NCBI RefSeq assembly: GCF_008107725.1
Contig: NZ_VIRN01000064.1
Location: forward strand, 1,612,001 to 1,676,000
Length of the DNA: 64,000 nt
From: Marinobacter sp. BW6
GTDB taxonomy: Bacteria; Pseudomonadota; Gammaproteobacteria; Pseudomonadales; Oleiphilaceae
Reading direction: 5' to 3'
Positions 18,078 to 25,725 of this stretch are shown here, in pieces. Position 1 is the first letter of the stretch. The number at the start of each line of letters is the position of its first letter. The position numbers and the translations under genes are program-made. Under the pieces are notes generated by a model. That model did not search any database and was not told where the DNA came from. It saw nothing but the letters and a program-made list of their open reading frames with translations.

Positions 18078-18512
18078 ATGAATGACGTTAACCTGAACAG
18101 CCCGGATCTGAAGCTGGTGCGCTCTGGCGCCCAGGCTCCGGCCAAGGCACTGTCGTCATCTCAGGCCGAAGGCAGGAATGCCTCCGACCTTGCTGGTTCG
18201 TTTGCCGCGGTCAGTCAGGTGCAGAGTCCCCAGGCAGCTTCAGACGTGTCCAAAGCTGAAAAGCTGCAGGCGCGGAGTGAAGCCCAGCGGGAACAACTGG
18301 ATGATGCGGTTAGCCAGCTGAACGATTTTGTTCAGAATGTGCAGCGGGATTTGCAGTTTGAAGTGGATAATGAACTAGGCCAGACGATAGTAAAGGTAGT
18401 TGATCAGTCGACCAAAGAAGTTATTCGCCAGATTCCGGATGAGCTAGCATTGAGGTTGGCAGAAAAATTGCAGCAGGATGAACCGCTGACGTTGTTTAAC
18501 ATCAAGGTGTAA
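18078..18512 (+). CDS. flaG: FlaG-family flagellar protein
   Basis: A 144-aa product. The N-terminal 75 residues are low-complexity (Ala/Ser/Gln-rich). The conserved FlaG domain occupies residues 75-144, with LQFEVDNELGQTIVKVVDQSTKEVIRQIP-type sequence ending in FNIKV. In Pseudomonas and Vibrio FlaG influences filament length. It is downstream of a flagellin and upstream of fliD, the usual order. No signal peptide or membrane segment is seen. Confidence 0.92.
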   Translation: MNDVNLNSPDLKLVRSGAQAPAKALSSSQAEGRNASDLAGSFAAVSQVQSPQAASDVSKAEKLQARSEAQREQLDDAVSQLNDFVQNVQRDLQFEVDNELGQTIVKVVDQSTKEVIRQIPDELALRLAEKLQQDEPLTLFNIKV

Positions 18513-18554
18513 GCGCTTGCCGCTTTTGCGCTGATGTAGATGACAGTATCTCAG

Positions 18555-18584
18555 CACCGCCGCACCCCAAAGGGTCCGGCGGTG
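18555..18584 (+). terminator. Hairpin after flaG
   Basis: CACCGCCG pairs with CGGCGGTG around an inner loop, 42 nt after the flaG stop. The tail is only modestly T-rich. It separates flaG from the fliD promoter. Confidence 0.6.
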
Positions 18585-18676
18585 TTCTGCGTTCTGGGCT
18601 TCTACCCGGCTCTGCTCGTGCCAGTGGTAAGGGGTGTTTAGGTTACGCGATGTTACAAATCGGTTTAAGAAAGGGG

Positions 18677-18703
18677 CAAAGTTTTGCCGCCTGTTGCCGA
18701 TAA
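18677..18703 (+). promoter_or_regulatory. Sigma-28 (FliA) promoter of fliD
   Basis: CAAAGTTT, 11 nt and GCCGATAA match the sigma-28 consensus at all but the first base. It is 44 nt upstream of the fliD ATG. Confidence 0.88.
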
Positions 18704-18746
18704 CTTGATCAGTAAGCAGATTCGCTCCCCCTGAGGAGGCAAGGTT

Positions 18747-20720
18747 ATGGCAATATCATCGTTGGGTGTTGGTTCGGGCGTTCTGACGTCGGATCTGGTC
18801 GATCAGCTGGTGGCTGCGGAACGGCGGCCCACGGAAGTTCGGCTGGATCAGAAAACAGAGCGCACCGAGGCCCTGATTTCCGCCTATGGCAAGCTGCGCA
18901 GTGCGGTTACCGAGCTGCGCTTACCCATGCGGCAGTTGGGCTCGGCAGAGGCGATGAAGTCATTCTCGGCCACCTCATCTGGTGGCAACGTGGATGTGTC
19001 TGTGGATGCCAGCAAGGCTTCGCGGGGGTCTTACAGTGTTGAGGTGGTTGCCCTTGCCGAGTCGCAGGCGTTGGCCAGTACAGAGACCTTTGCAGACCGT
19101 GATGCCACCAGCGTCGGCCGGGGCACGATGACTCTTCAGGTGGGTGACAAGACCACCGAAATCACCATTGATTCCAGCAACGACACTCTGCAGGGCATGG
19201 CTAACGCCATCAATGAGTCCGGTGCCGGGGTGTCGGCCGGCGTGATTGATACCGGCAGTGGCTACAGGCTCACGCTTTCGGCGGATGAGACCGGAACTGC
19301 CAACGCTGTTAAAATCAGCGTGACGGAAGAGGTGGGTGCTGAGGGTCTGGCGAATTTTATGTTCGATCCGACCGACCCGACAGCCAACCCTGCCATGCAG
19401 CAAACCATTGCCGCTGCCGATGCGGAAATGAAGATCAACGGCGTTTCGGTGACCCGATCCACTAATACCGTTGAAAATGTGGTGGACGGTCTGACCTTCA
19501 ACCTGACGGAGGTAGGCAAATCCACGGTCAAGGTTGAGCAGGATACCGCTGCGGTTGCCGAGCGCGTGCAGGCCTTTGTTGACAAGTTCAACGAATTGCA
19601 GACGACGATTAGTGAGCTGTCCTCCTATGATACAGAGACCAATCAGGGCAGTATCCTGACGGGCGACTCGACGGTCCGTAATATTCAGAGCCAGCTGCGC
19701 CAGGTGCTGACCGATGTGATTCCCGGGCTTCAAAACGCGAACGTTCGTAGTATGGCGGATGTGGGTATCGGGACGGACTGGCGTACCGGTGAGCTTCAGT
19801 TTGATAGCCAGAAGTTTCAGCAGCAGCTTCGTGACAATCCGAACGACGTAACCGCCTTGTTTGCCGAGCAGGGCAGGACCAGTGATTCACAGGTAGAGTT
19901 TGTTCGGAGCGGTTCGGCCACAGAGCCCGGCAACTACGGTATCAATGTTAGCCAGATGGCCACTCGAGGAAGTCTGAGCTACGCGCCGGCTGATATCGGC
20001 CCGATTCTGGTTGATCAGAGCAACACCTTTACTTTCCAGGTGGACAATGAGACTCAGGTGAGCGTGTCTCTGAATGTTGCTGCTGATGATACGCCATTTA
20101 CCGGCGAGGAATTTGCGGCTGCCATTCAGAGTGCCCTGAGCAGCAGTTCCGAATTGAACGCTGCGGACCGGTCTGTTCAGGTAAGTTGGGACGCCACCAG
20201 TGGCTTGAGTTTTACCTCGAACCGTTTTGGCAGTGAGTCCAACGTGAGCCTGACGAGTACCCTGGGTGTCGATGGCATTGCAGCGAAAAATGGCAGTACG
20301 GGCCTGGATGTACAGGGTACGATTAATGGCCAGACTGCCGAAGGTGACGGGCAGGTGCTTTACCTCCCCAACAGCGCAGGCGGCGATGCGGCCGGGTTGC
20401 AGGTGCGAATTACTGGCGGCGAGGTTGGTAACCGGGGCTCGGTGACCTTTATTGAGGGTGTAAGTGAGCGCGCAGTGAGCGCGATCACCAACATTTTGGG
20501 CGCTGAAGGCGCACTCAGTTCCCGAACGGAGTCGCTGAACCGGGACCTGGAGAGGATTCAGGAAGATCGGGTCAGGCTGGATCAACGCATTCAGTCTTAC
20601 CAGGAGCGTCTGGTAAGCCAGTTTAGCGCTGCGGATTCCCTAATCGCGCAGCTTAACAGTACTCGGGATTATGTGAGCCAGCAGCTGGCTGCACTAGCCC
20701 CACGCAGTAGTAACGAATAA
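18747..20720 (+). CDS. fliD: Flagellar filament cap protein FliD
   Basis: The filament cap (HAP2), which folds incoming flagellin at the growing tip and can act as an adhesin. The N-terminal MAISSLGVGSGVLTSDLVDQ and the C-terminal coiled segment (NRDLERIQEDRVRLDQRI, then LIAQLNSTRDYVSQQL) are typical. At 657 aa it is longer than the roughly 470-aa Pseudomonas FliD. The extra length is in the variable outer domain (about 380-600), rich in S/T/G/D and exposed on the cap. GAGG lies before the ATG. It has its own sigma-28 promoter and is followed by fliS 70 nt later, probably in the same transcript. Confidence 0.95.
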   Translation: MAISSLGVGSGVLTSDLVDQLVAAERRPTEVRLDQKTERTEALISAYGKLRSAVTELRLPMRQLGSAEAMKSFSATSSGGNVDVSVDASKASRGSYSVEVVALAESQALASTETFADRDATSVGRGTMTLQVGDKTTEITIDSSNDTLQGMANAINESGAGVSAGVIDTGSGYRLTLSADETGTANAVKISVTEEVGAEGLANFMFDPTDPTANPAMQQTIAAADAEMKINGVSVTRSTNTVENVVDGLTFNLTEVGKSTVKVEQDTAAVAERVQAFVDKFNELQTTISELSSYDTETNQGSILTGDSTVRNIQSQLRQVLTDVIPGLQNANVRSMADVGIGTDWRTGELQFDSQKFQQQLRDNPNDVTALFAEQGRTSDSQVEFVRSGSATEPGNYGINVSQMATRGSLSYAPADIGPILVDQSNTFTFQVDNETQVSVSLNVAADDTPFTGEEFAAAIQSALSSSSELNAADRSVQVSWDATSGLSFTSNRFGSESNVSLTSTLGVDGIAAKNGSTGLDVQGTINGQTAEGDGQVLYLPNSAGGDAAGLQVRITGGEVGNRGSVTFIEGVSERAVSAITNILGAEGALSSRTESLNRDLERIQEDRVRLDQRIQSYQERLVSQFSAADSLIAQLNSTRDYVSQQLAALAPRSSNE

Positions 20721-20790
20721 TCAGGCCATACTCCCATATGGCTCGCCAATACAGGGCAGAAACCGGTAACACGGTGAAACGAGGTTAAGT

Positions 20791-21189
20791 ATGAACGGCT
20801 TGCAGGCATATCAACGCGTTAACACCCAGACCAGCATCACCGATGCAGACCCGCATAAGCTCATCCAGCTTCTGTACAACGGTGCTATTGAGCGCATTAA
20901 CATGGCCAAGTCTCGTATCCAGGCAAAAGATTACTCAGGCAAGGCCCAGCTTATCAATAAGGCCATAGAGATTATTGGGGGGCTGCGTTCCTTCCTGGAT
21001 TTCGAACAGGGTGGCGATCTGGCTGCCCGTCTTGAAGCGCTTTATGACTACATGGAGCGGGCGCTTCTGGAAGCCAGTGCCAAGAACGATTTGGCCAAGC
21101 TTGATGAGGTTCTAACTCTTCTGCGCTCCGTTAAAGAAGGTTGGGACGGCATTCGTGAAGCGGCTGTTGGTCAGCAGCAGGCTGTTTGA
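20791..21189 (+). CDS. fliS: Flagellin export chaperone FliS
   Basis: A 132-aa helical chaperone that binds the C-terminus of flagellin in the cytoplasm and delivers it to the export gate. The opening NGLQAYQRVNTQTSITDADP and the DPHKLIQLLYNGAIERI block are characteristic. Four helices are predicted. GAGG precedes the ATG. In Pseudomonas fliS is followed by fliT/fleP and fleQ. Here it is followed by a hairpin and argG, and the fliT/fleQ counterparts appear only at 63.4 kb. Confidence 0.95.
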   Translation: MNGLQAYQRVNTQTSITDADPHKLIQLLYNGAIERINMAKSRIQAKDYSGKAQLINKAIEIIGGLRSFLDFEQGGDLAARLEALYDYMERALLEASAKNDLAKLDEVLTLLRSVKEGWDGIREAAVGQQQAV

Positions 21190-21214
21190 GCTGGTCTGTT
21201 CGCTTAGCCGAAGT

Positions 21215-21246
21215 AGGGGTCAGATGAGCGCTTTCGCCTGACCCCT
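21215..21246 (+). terminator. Hairpin ending the flagellar block
   Basis: A nine-bp stem, AGGGGTCAG with CTGACCCCT, lies 25 nt after fliS. It lacks a strong T-run. It is the only separator before argG. Confidence 0.6.
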
Positions 21247-21359
21247 TGGCAACACGCGGGCTGCGTTATACCCCGGCCCAATAGCCATTCCCCCCGCTCT
21301 CCCGTACAATACCGCCCTTATTTTCAACACATCCATTCTGTTCAGTCTGGAGCAAGGGC

Positions 21360-22571
21360 ATGTCTGATATTAAAAAGGTGGTGCTGGCATATTCCGGTGG
21401 CCTGGATACTTCCGTCATCGTTCGGTGGTTGCAGGATACCTATAACTGTGAGGTGGTGACGTTCACCGCCGACATTGGCCAGGGCGAGGAAGTTGAGCCG
21501 GCGCGGGCGAAAGCCGAGGCGTTGGGCGTTAAGGAAATCTACATCGAGGACCTGCGCGAGGAGTTTGTGCGCGATTACGTGTTCCCGATGTTCCGCGCGA
21601 ACACCATCTACGAGGGTGAGTACCTGCTGGGTACGTCCATTGCCCGTCCTCTGATCGCCAAGCGTTTGATCGATATCGCCAATGAAACCGGCGCCGATGC
21701 CATTTCCCATGGCGCTACCGGCAAGGGTAACGACCAGGTGCGTTTCGAGCTCGGCGCCTACGCGTTGAAGCCGGGTGTGAAGGTGATTGCCCCCTGGCGC
21801 GAGTGGGATCTGAACTCTCGTGAGAAGCTGCTGCAGTACTGCGAAGAGCGCGACATTCCGGTGGAAATGAAGAAGGGTAAAAGCCCGTACTCCATGGACG
21901 CCAACCTGCTGCACATCTCCTACGAAGGCATCAACCTGGAAGATCCCTGGGCGGAAGCCGAGGAAGAGATGTGGCGCTGGAGTGTGTCTCCGGAAGCTGC
22001 GCCTAATGAGCCAACCTACGTTGAGCTGACCTACAAGAAGGGCGACATCGTTGCCATTGACGGTCAGGACATGAAGCCTCACGTGGTTCTGGAAACCCTG
22101 AACAAGCTGGCCGGTGCTAACGGTATTGGCCGTCTGGATATCGTTGAGAACCGCTATGTGGGCATGAAGTCCCGCGGCTGTTACGAGACCCCGGGCGGTA
22201 CCATCATGCTGCGTGCCCACCGTGCCATTGAGTCCATCACTCTGGATCGCGAAGTGGCGCACCTGAAAGACAGCATCATGCCGCGTTACGCCGAGGTGAT
22301 CTATAACGGTTACTGGTGGTCCCCGGAGCGTGAGGCACTGCAGGCGCTGATCGATCAGACCCAGCACTATGTAAACGGCACGGTTCGTCTGAAGCTCTAT
22401 AAGGGCAATGTGGATGTGGTTGGCCGTAAGTCTGAGGATTCTCTGTTCGACGAGAAGATTGCCACCTTTGAGGAAGATCAGGGTGCGTACGATCAGAAGG
22501 ATGCGGAAGGCTTTATCAAGCTGAATGCGCTGCGTCTGCGGATTGCTGCCGGGAAAGGCCGCAAGCTGTAA
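21360..22571 (+). CDS. argG: Argininosuccinate synthase
   Basis: Joins citrulline and aspartate with ATP in the penultimate step of arginine synthesis. The 403-aa cytoplasmic enzyme starts with the N-type ATP pyrophosphatase loop [10 protein letters not shown] (residues about 10-19). It carries [14 protein letters not shown], which contacts citrulline and aspartate, and [11 protein letters not shown]. The length is that of the short, widespread ArgG type. GGAG precedes the ATG. It is a single-gene unit whose 3' side holds a large palindrome before the convergent AraC gene. Confidence 0.97.
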   Translation: MSDIKKVVLAYSGGLDTSVIVRWLQDTYNCEVVTFTADIGQGEEVEPARAKAEALGVKEIYIEDLREEFVRDYVFPMFRANTIYEGEYLLGTSIARPLIAKRLIDIANETGADAISHGATGKGNDQVRFELGAYALKPGVKVIAPWREWDLNSREKLLQYCEERDIPVEMKKGKSPYSMDANLLHISYEGINLEDPWAEAEEEMWRWSVSPEAAPNEPTYVELTYKKGDIVAIDGQDMKPHVVLETLNKLAGANGIGRLDIVENRYVGMKSRGCYETPGGTIMLRAHRAIESITLDREVAHLKDSIMPRYAEVIYNGYWWSPEREALQALIDQTQHYVNGTVRLKLYKGNVDVVGRKSEDSLFDEKIATFEEDQGAYDQKDAEGFIKLNALRLRIAAGKGRKL

Positions 22572-22589
22572 GACTGAGGCTTCGTGCCG

Positions 22590-22700
22590 GACCAAGGCCG
22601 GTGCAAGCTTCCAGAAAACGCCCGTAAATACGTCCATGTAGGGCTCGGTCGCGCCATCCCTGGCGCTCCACGTTTCTGGAAGCTTGCACCGGCCTCGGTC
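22590..22700. repeat. Long-armed palindrome, copy A
   Basis: Left arm 22590-22620 and right arm 22671-22700 are complementary over about 30 bp with one mismatch and one extra A. The 50-nt centre contains ACGTCCATGTAGGGCTCGG and the inner palindrome GCGCCATCCCTGGCGC. The centre is shared with copy B (47121-47231) and, diverged, with copy C (42427-42524), but the arms are private to this copy. It lies between convergent argG and the AraC gene and could terminate both. Confidence 0.85.
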
Positions 22701-22702
22701 GT

Positions 22703-23734
22703 TCAGGCTTTTGGATTTGCCTCGAATTGCCGAAACTCTCCGGGTGTTTTCCCGGTAACCGCTTTGAACTTCCGGTGAAACGACGTGGTTTCACTGTACC
22801 CCAGCCTCAGTGCGATATCCGGAATGGCCAACTCGCTGTTGCGAAGGTAATCCTCGGCCATTTTCTGCCGCACTTCATCCAACAGTTTCTGGTAAGACAC
22901 GCCTTCTTGGCCGAGTTTTCTCTGCAGGGTCCGGCTGGTCATGCCGAGGTCTTCGGCCACCATGTCTTGCCGGGTGATACCTTGCATCAGCTGTTGCTGG
23001 ATGCTGTGGCGGACTCTTGAGGTAAGGTCGCTGTCGGTATCCAGGGAGGCCAGTTGGCTAAGGGCGTGAGCTTCCAGGGTTTTGCGGAGCAGGGGGTCGG
23101 GTTGTCTCAGTCGGGTCTCCAGCAGGCTTTTCTTGAGCGAAAGGCTGTCTTCATCGGCCGAGAAGGTGACCGGGCAGTGCCAGCGCTCTTGGTAGGCTTT
23201 CTCGAGCTCTGGGCCAGGCGATTGACGACGGAGTTTTACTGAGCTTGGTGACGCCTCCTGGTTGTCTGCAAGCCAGCGGGCGTAGTTCACCCAGGAGGCA
23301 AACACGTTATCCACCAGTTGCGGCCGAACGATGGGATCGGTGTAGTTGCAGTTCCAGGTCAGTTTGATGTCTTCGCCTTTCATGGCGAGGCTGGTGGTGC
23401 CCATGTCTCCGACGAGTTTTTCGAACGGCGCAATGCGTGCCACGGCTTCGCCCAGGGTGGCGCAGCTCATGGTGATGTAGCCAAGTACGCTGTAGGAGCC
23501 GGGCTGAACAAAGTCGCCGGTTTCCAGCCCCAGAATCGGGTTGCCGGTTTGTCCGCACAATAAATGGATAAAGTGCTGGAACTGCTCCCCGTTGATGCGG
23601 CCGTCGTCGGTGTCGAGGATGTTCTGGTCCAGTTCGGCCTGGTCGAAAAGTCGATTGATGTCCGCGCCGGTGGATTCGGCAGCACGAACGTATTGGCGCA
23701 GGGCGGCGACGGAGGCGGTTCCGAGGGTTTTCAT
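22703..23734 (-). CDS. AraC-family transcriptional regulator with OruR/PF12625-type sensor domain
   Basis: A 343-aa cytoplasmic regulator. Residues about 20-215 resemble the arabinose-binding-like N-terminal domain (PF12625) of regulators such as OruR and ArgR-type activators. The C-terminal double helix-turn-helix includes DLGMTSRTLQRKLGQEG and IPDIALRLGYSETTSFHRKF, ending GKTPGEF. The target is unknown. The convergent argG might suggest amino-acid metabolism but shares no promoter region with it. The upstream leader contains a perfect terminator 82 nt before the start, so attenuation is possible. Confidence 0.9.
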   Translation of the reverse strand: MKTLGTASVAALRQYVRAAESTGADINRLFDQAELDQNILDTDDGRINGEQFQHFIHLLCGQTGNPILGLETGDFVQPGSYSVLGYITMSCATLGEAVARIAPFEKLVGDMGTTSLAMKGEDIKLTWNCNYTDPIVRPQLVDNVFASWVNYARWLADNQEASPSSVKLRRQSPGPELEKAYQERWHCPVTFSADEDSLSLKKSLLETRLRQPDPLLRKTLEAHALSQLASLDTDSDLTSRVRHSIQQQLMQGITRQDMVAEDLGMTSRTLQRKLGQEGVSYQKLLDEVRQKMAEDYLRNSELAIPDIALRLGYSETTSFHRKFKAVTGKTPGEFRQFEANPKA

Positions 23735-23815
23735 GGTTACAGCACTGTTTTTGGAGTCGTTATCGTTGGAGTATAACGGAACTGGTGCGGAAACGTCTGG
23801 AGCGGAAAATAAAAA

Positions 23816-23835
23816 GGCCAGCTAAAAAGCTGGCC
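23816..23835 (-). terminator. Perfect intrinsic terminator upstream of the AraC gene
   Basis: GGCCAGCT and AGCTGGCC form a perfect eight-bp stem with an AAAA loop. On the minus strand it is followed by TTTTTATTTT, making a strong leftward terminator. No protein-coding gene ends just before it, so the transcript it stops is either a small RNA or the AraC leader. Confidence 0.85.
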
Positions 23836-24010
23836 CAAAAAACAAGGAAAGAACGAAAGTGCCTGAAAAATTCGTTAATCCGGTGGATCCGATTCCCCAT
23901 ATGGCGGCGGAGGTACTACTCGGCTCCTCCACCATGGGGGATACTGCTTAAATCCACAATTGCAGAATAAGTCTTCCGTGCCTTCCTGTCTGTTTGTGAA
24001 GTGTGTATCA
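23816..24010 (-). ncRNA. Candidate GGA-rich small RNA or attenuator leader
   Basis: On the minus strand the 110 nt from about 24000 to 23870 contain eight GGA triplets, including AGGAAGG, TGGAGGAG and GGGGAATCGGAT. It also has a potential stem joining CATGGTGGAGG with CCTCCGCCGCCATATG. It ends at the perfect terminator at 23816-23835. Multiple GGA motifs are the mark of CsrB/RsmZ-type RNAs that titrate CsrA/RsmA. Here some GGAs would be paired, and no clear promoter is seen. The alternative is an attenuated leader of the AraC gene. A weak open frame (23875-24078) lacks a ribosome-binding site. Confidence 0.4.
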
Positions 24011-24046
24011 GTGTTACGGAGTGTGTCGCTGAAATGGAGCTTGGTT

Positions 24047-24074
24047 GTCGGATTAGGCAAAGCCGTAATCCGAC
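24047..24074 (+). repeat. Single REP palindrome
   Basis: GTCGGATTA and TAATCCGAC arms flank GGCAAAGCCG. It lies 8 nt beyond the stop of the response regulator gene. The GTAG end is degraded to GTTG. Confidence 0.85.
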
Positions 24075-24081
24075 ACACTGG

Positions 24082-25053
24082 TTATGCCGTTGCACTGACT
24101 TCTGGCGCAGTCTCGGTAAACCGTCGGGTATCGTACGCATCCACCAGCCCCTGCACCGCGGCCCGCTCCATATCCTGGATAGAGGGCGTGCCGTTCTGGG
24201 CGTCGGCTTTGCAAAGCACCATGCCGGCTTCCACGGAAATGTAGCCGGCCGTGGTCTTCAGGGCCTTGTGGTTGATGCCGTCGAACACGCGCCGGAAGGC
24301 GGTGGTGGTGCAGTGGTCGCTTGTCGGGAAGTAGGCAATGATGGCGAACTGGTTGTCGCCGACTCGGCACAGGGCATCAATGGGGCGAATCAGGGTGCTC
24401 AGACGGCGGGCAATGCCAATCGCCAGCTCACTCATCACCGTTGGCGGGTGTTTGCGCTTGAGCTCCTGCCAGTTGCGAATGCCGCACAGTACGTAAGCGG
24501 AGCAGCCGCCTCGGGATTCGGCGTGGCGCAGCATCTTGGTCAGCCGTTCGCGGCCGTACTTCGTGTTGCAGAGGCCGGTTTCCAGATCAATGATGTTGGT
24601 GGATTCCAGTTCCCGGTTGTTCTCGATCAGCAGGGAGTTGGCGCGGAGCAGGGTGTTCTGGCGGTCTGCCATTCGGTCTGCCGCAAAGATGCGGGGGATC
24701 AGTTGCTTGGTCATGTCGGACTTGTAGATGAAGTCGTCCACGCCCCGGTCGAAAGCTTCTGAAAGAGCCTCGACGCTTTCCCGTGCCGTGAGCAGGATCA
24801 CGTAGGTGTAGTGATTGTTCTGCTCGTCCTGTTGTCGCACTTGATCCGTCAGCTCAAGGCCATCCATCTCGGGCATCAGCCAGTCAGCAATCAGCACGCT
24901 CACCGGGCGCTGCTCGATCAGTTGCAGGGCTTCCGGTGCGTTATTCACGATGCGTACGTCGCGATATCCGGCATTTCGCAGCGTGCGGCCAACCACCATA
25001 CTGCTGAATTTCGCGTCGTCTACTACGAGGATGGGAAGGTCCAGATTTGGCAT
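24082..25053 (-). CDS. Response regulator with degenerate GGDEF domain
   Basis: A 323-aa cytoplasmic protein. The receiver domain (1-125) has D12/D13 in [10 protein letters not shown], phospho-acceptor D57 in [11 protein letters not shown] and a conserved lysine in FIYKSD. The C-terminal half aligns with a GGDEF fold ([19 protein letters not shown]), but the signature is VGDNQF at 231-236 in place of GGDEF. It is therefore probably not a cyclase and may bind GTP or act by protein contact. It is divergent from yajQ, which encodes a protein implicated in c-di-GMP binding, so both may belong to one signalling branch. Confidence 0.85.
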   Translation of the reverse strand: MPNLDLPILVVDDAKFSSMVVGRTLRNAGYRDVRIVNNAPEALQLIEQRPVSVLIADWLMPEMDGLELTDQVRQQDEQNNHYTYVILLTARESVEALSEAFDRGVDDFIYKSDMTKQLIPRIFAADRMADRQNTLLRANSLLIENNRELESTNIIDLETGLCNTKYGRERLTKMLRHAESRGGCSAYVLCGIRNWQELKRKHPPTVMSELAIGIARRLSTLIRPIDALCRVGDNQFAIIAYFPTSDHCTTTAFRRVFDGINHKALKTTAGYISVEAGMVLCKADAQNGTPSIQDMERAAVQGLVDAYDTRRFTETAPEVSATA

Positions 25054-25164
25054 TGTTATCTACTTTTAGCAGTCCGTTGTCAGGTGCGGGAGTTGTCGGG
25101 GGTTGGTATCATCCCCTGCAAATTGAGGAAGTATACCTTCTTACCCTGTTGGAGAATAACGACC

Positions 25165-25647
25165 ATGCCTTCTTTTGACATTGTTTCAGAAATCGATATG
25201 CACGAAATCACCAACGCGGTCGACCAGGCCAAGCGGGAGCTGGGCAATCGCTGGGATTTCAAGAACGTGGAAGCTGACATTGAGCTGGACGACAAGGGCA
25301 TCACCATCAGTGCCGAGCAGGAGTTCCAGCTGGAGCAGTTGCTGGATATGCTGCGTATGGCCTTTGCCAAGCGTAATATCGATTCACGCGCCCTGTCGGA
25401 AGACGGCGACAGTAAGTCCGGCAAGCTGGTTAAACAGCACCTGCTGCTGAAGCAGGGCATTGAAACCGATATGGCCAAGAAGATTGTGAAGATGATTAAG
25501 GACCAGAAGATGAAGGTCCAGGCCAGTATCCAGGGCGACAAGGTGAGAGTGACCGGCAAGAAGCGGGATGATCTCCAGGAAGCCATCGCCATGCTCAGGG
25601 AAGCTGAGCTGGATATCCCGCTGCAGTTCAATAATTTCCGCGACTGA
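25165..25647 (+). CDS. yajQ: YajQ-family nucleotide-binding protein
   Basis: A 160-aa small cytoplasmic protein of the YajQ (DUF520) family. Members bind nucleotides, and in Xanthomonas and Pseudomonas a homologue binds c-di-GMP and modulates transcription. It opens [19 protein letters not shown], followed by the RWDFKN motif and [14 protein letters not shown], and ends LQFNNFRD. Start ATG 25165 has GGAG 10 nt upstream; an upstream in-frame extension lacks homology. The following permease gene begins within 80 nt, suggesting co-transcription. Confidence 0.93.
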   Translation: MPSFDIVSEIDMHEITNAVDQAKRELGNRWDFKNVEADIELDDKGITISAEQEFQLEQLLDMLRMAFAKRNIDSRALSEDGDSKSGKLVKQHLLLKQGIETDMAKKIVKMIKDQKMKVQASIQGDKVRVTGKKRDDLQEAIAMLREAELDIPLQFNNFRD

Positions 25648-25725
25648 TCCGGAGGTTTCACTATCTTAACCGGCACCCGCCTGACCCTGATCCGGGACAC
25701 GCTCCACACCTACACCCGTTGGCAG

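Noticed and set aside
10461..21189. Prophage or genomic island around the flagellar genes
   Set aside because: All genes are ordinary flagellar or modification genes with matching promoters; no integrase, tRNA junction or phage gene.
21342..22637. Long minus-strand open frame opposite argG
   Set aside because: It lies entirely over argG, has the skewed L/V/H/Q composition of a reverse-strand shadow, no ribosome-binding site and no recognisable domain.
23875..24078. 67-codon minus-strand frame ending in a Pro/Trp-rich tail
   Set aside because: The GTG start has no ribosome-binding site and the first residues are encoded by the REP element; an untranslated RNA fits the terminator and GGA motifs better. 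Kept only as an alternative in the RNA finding.
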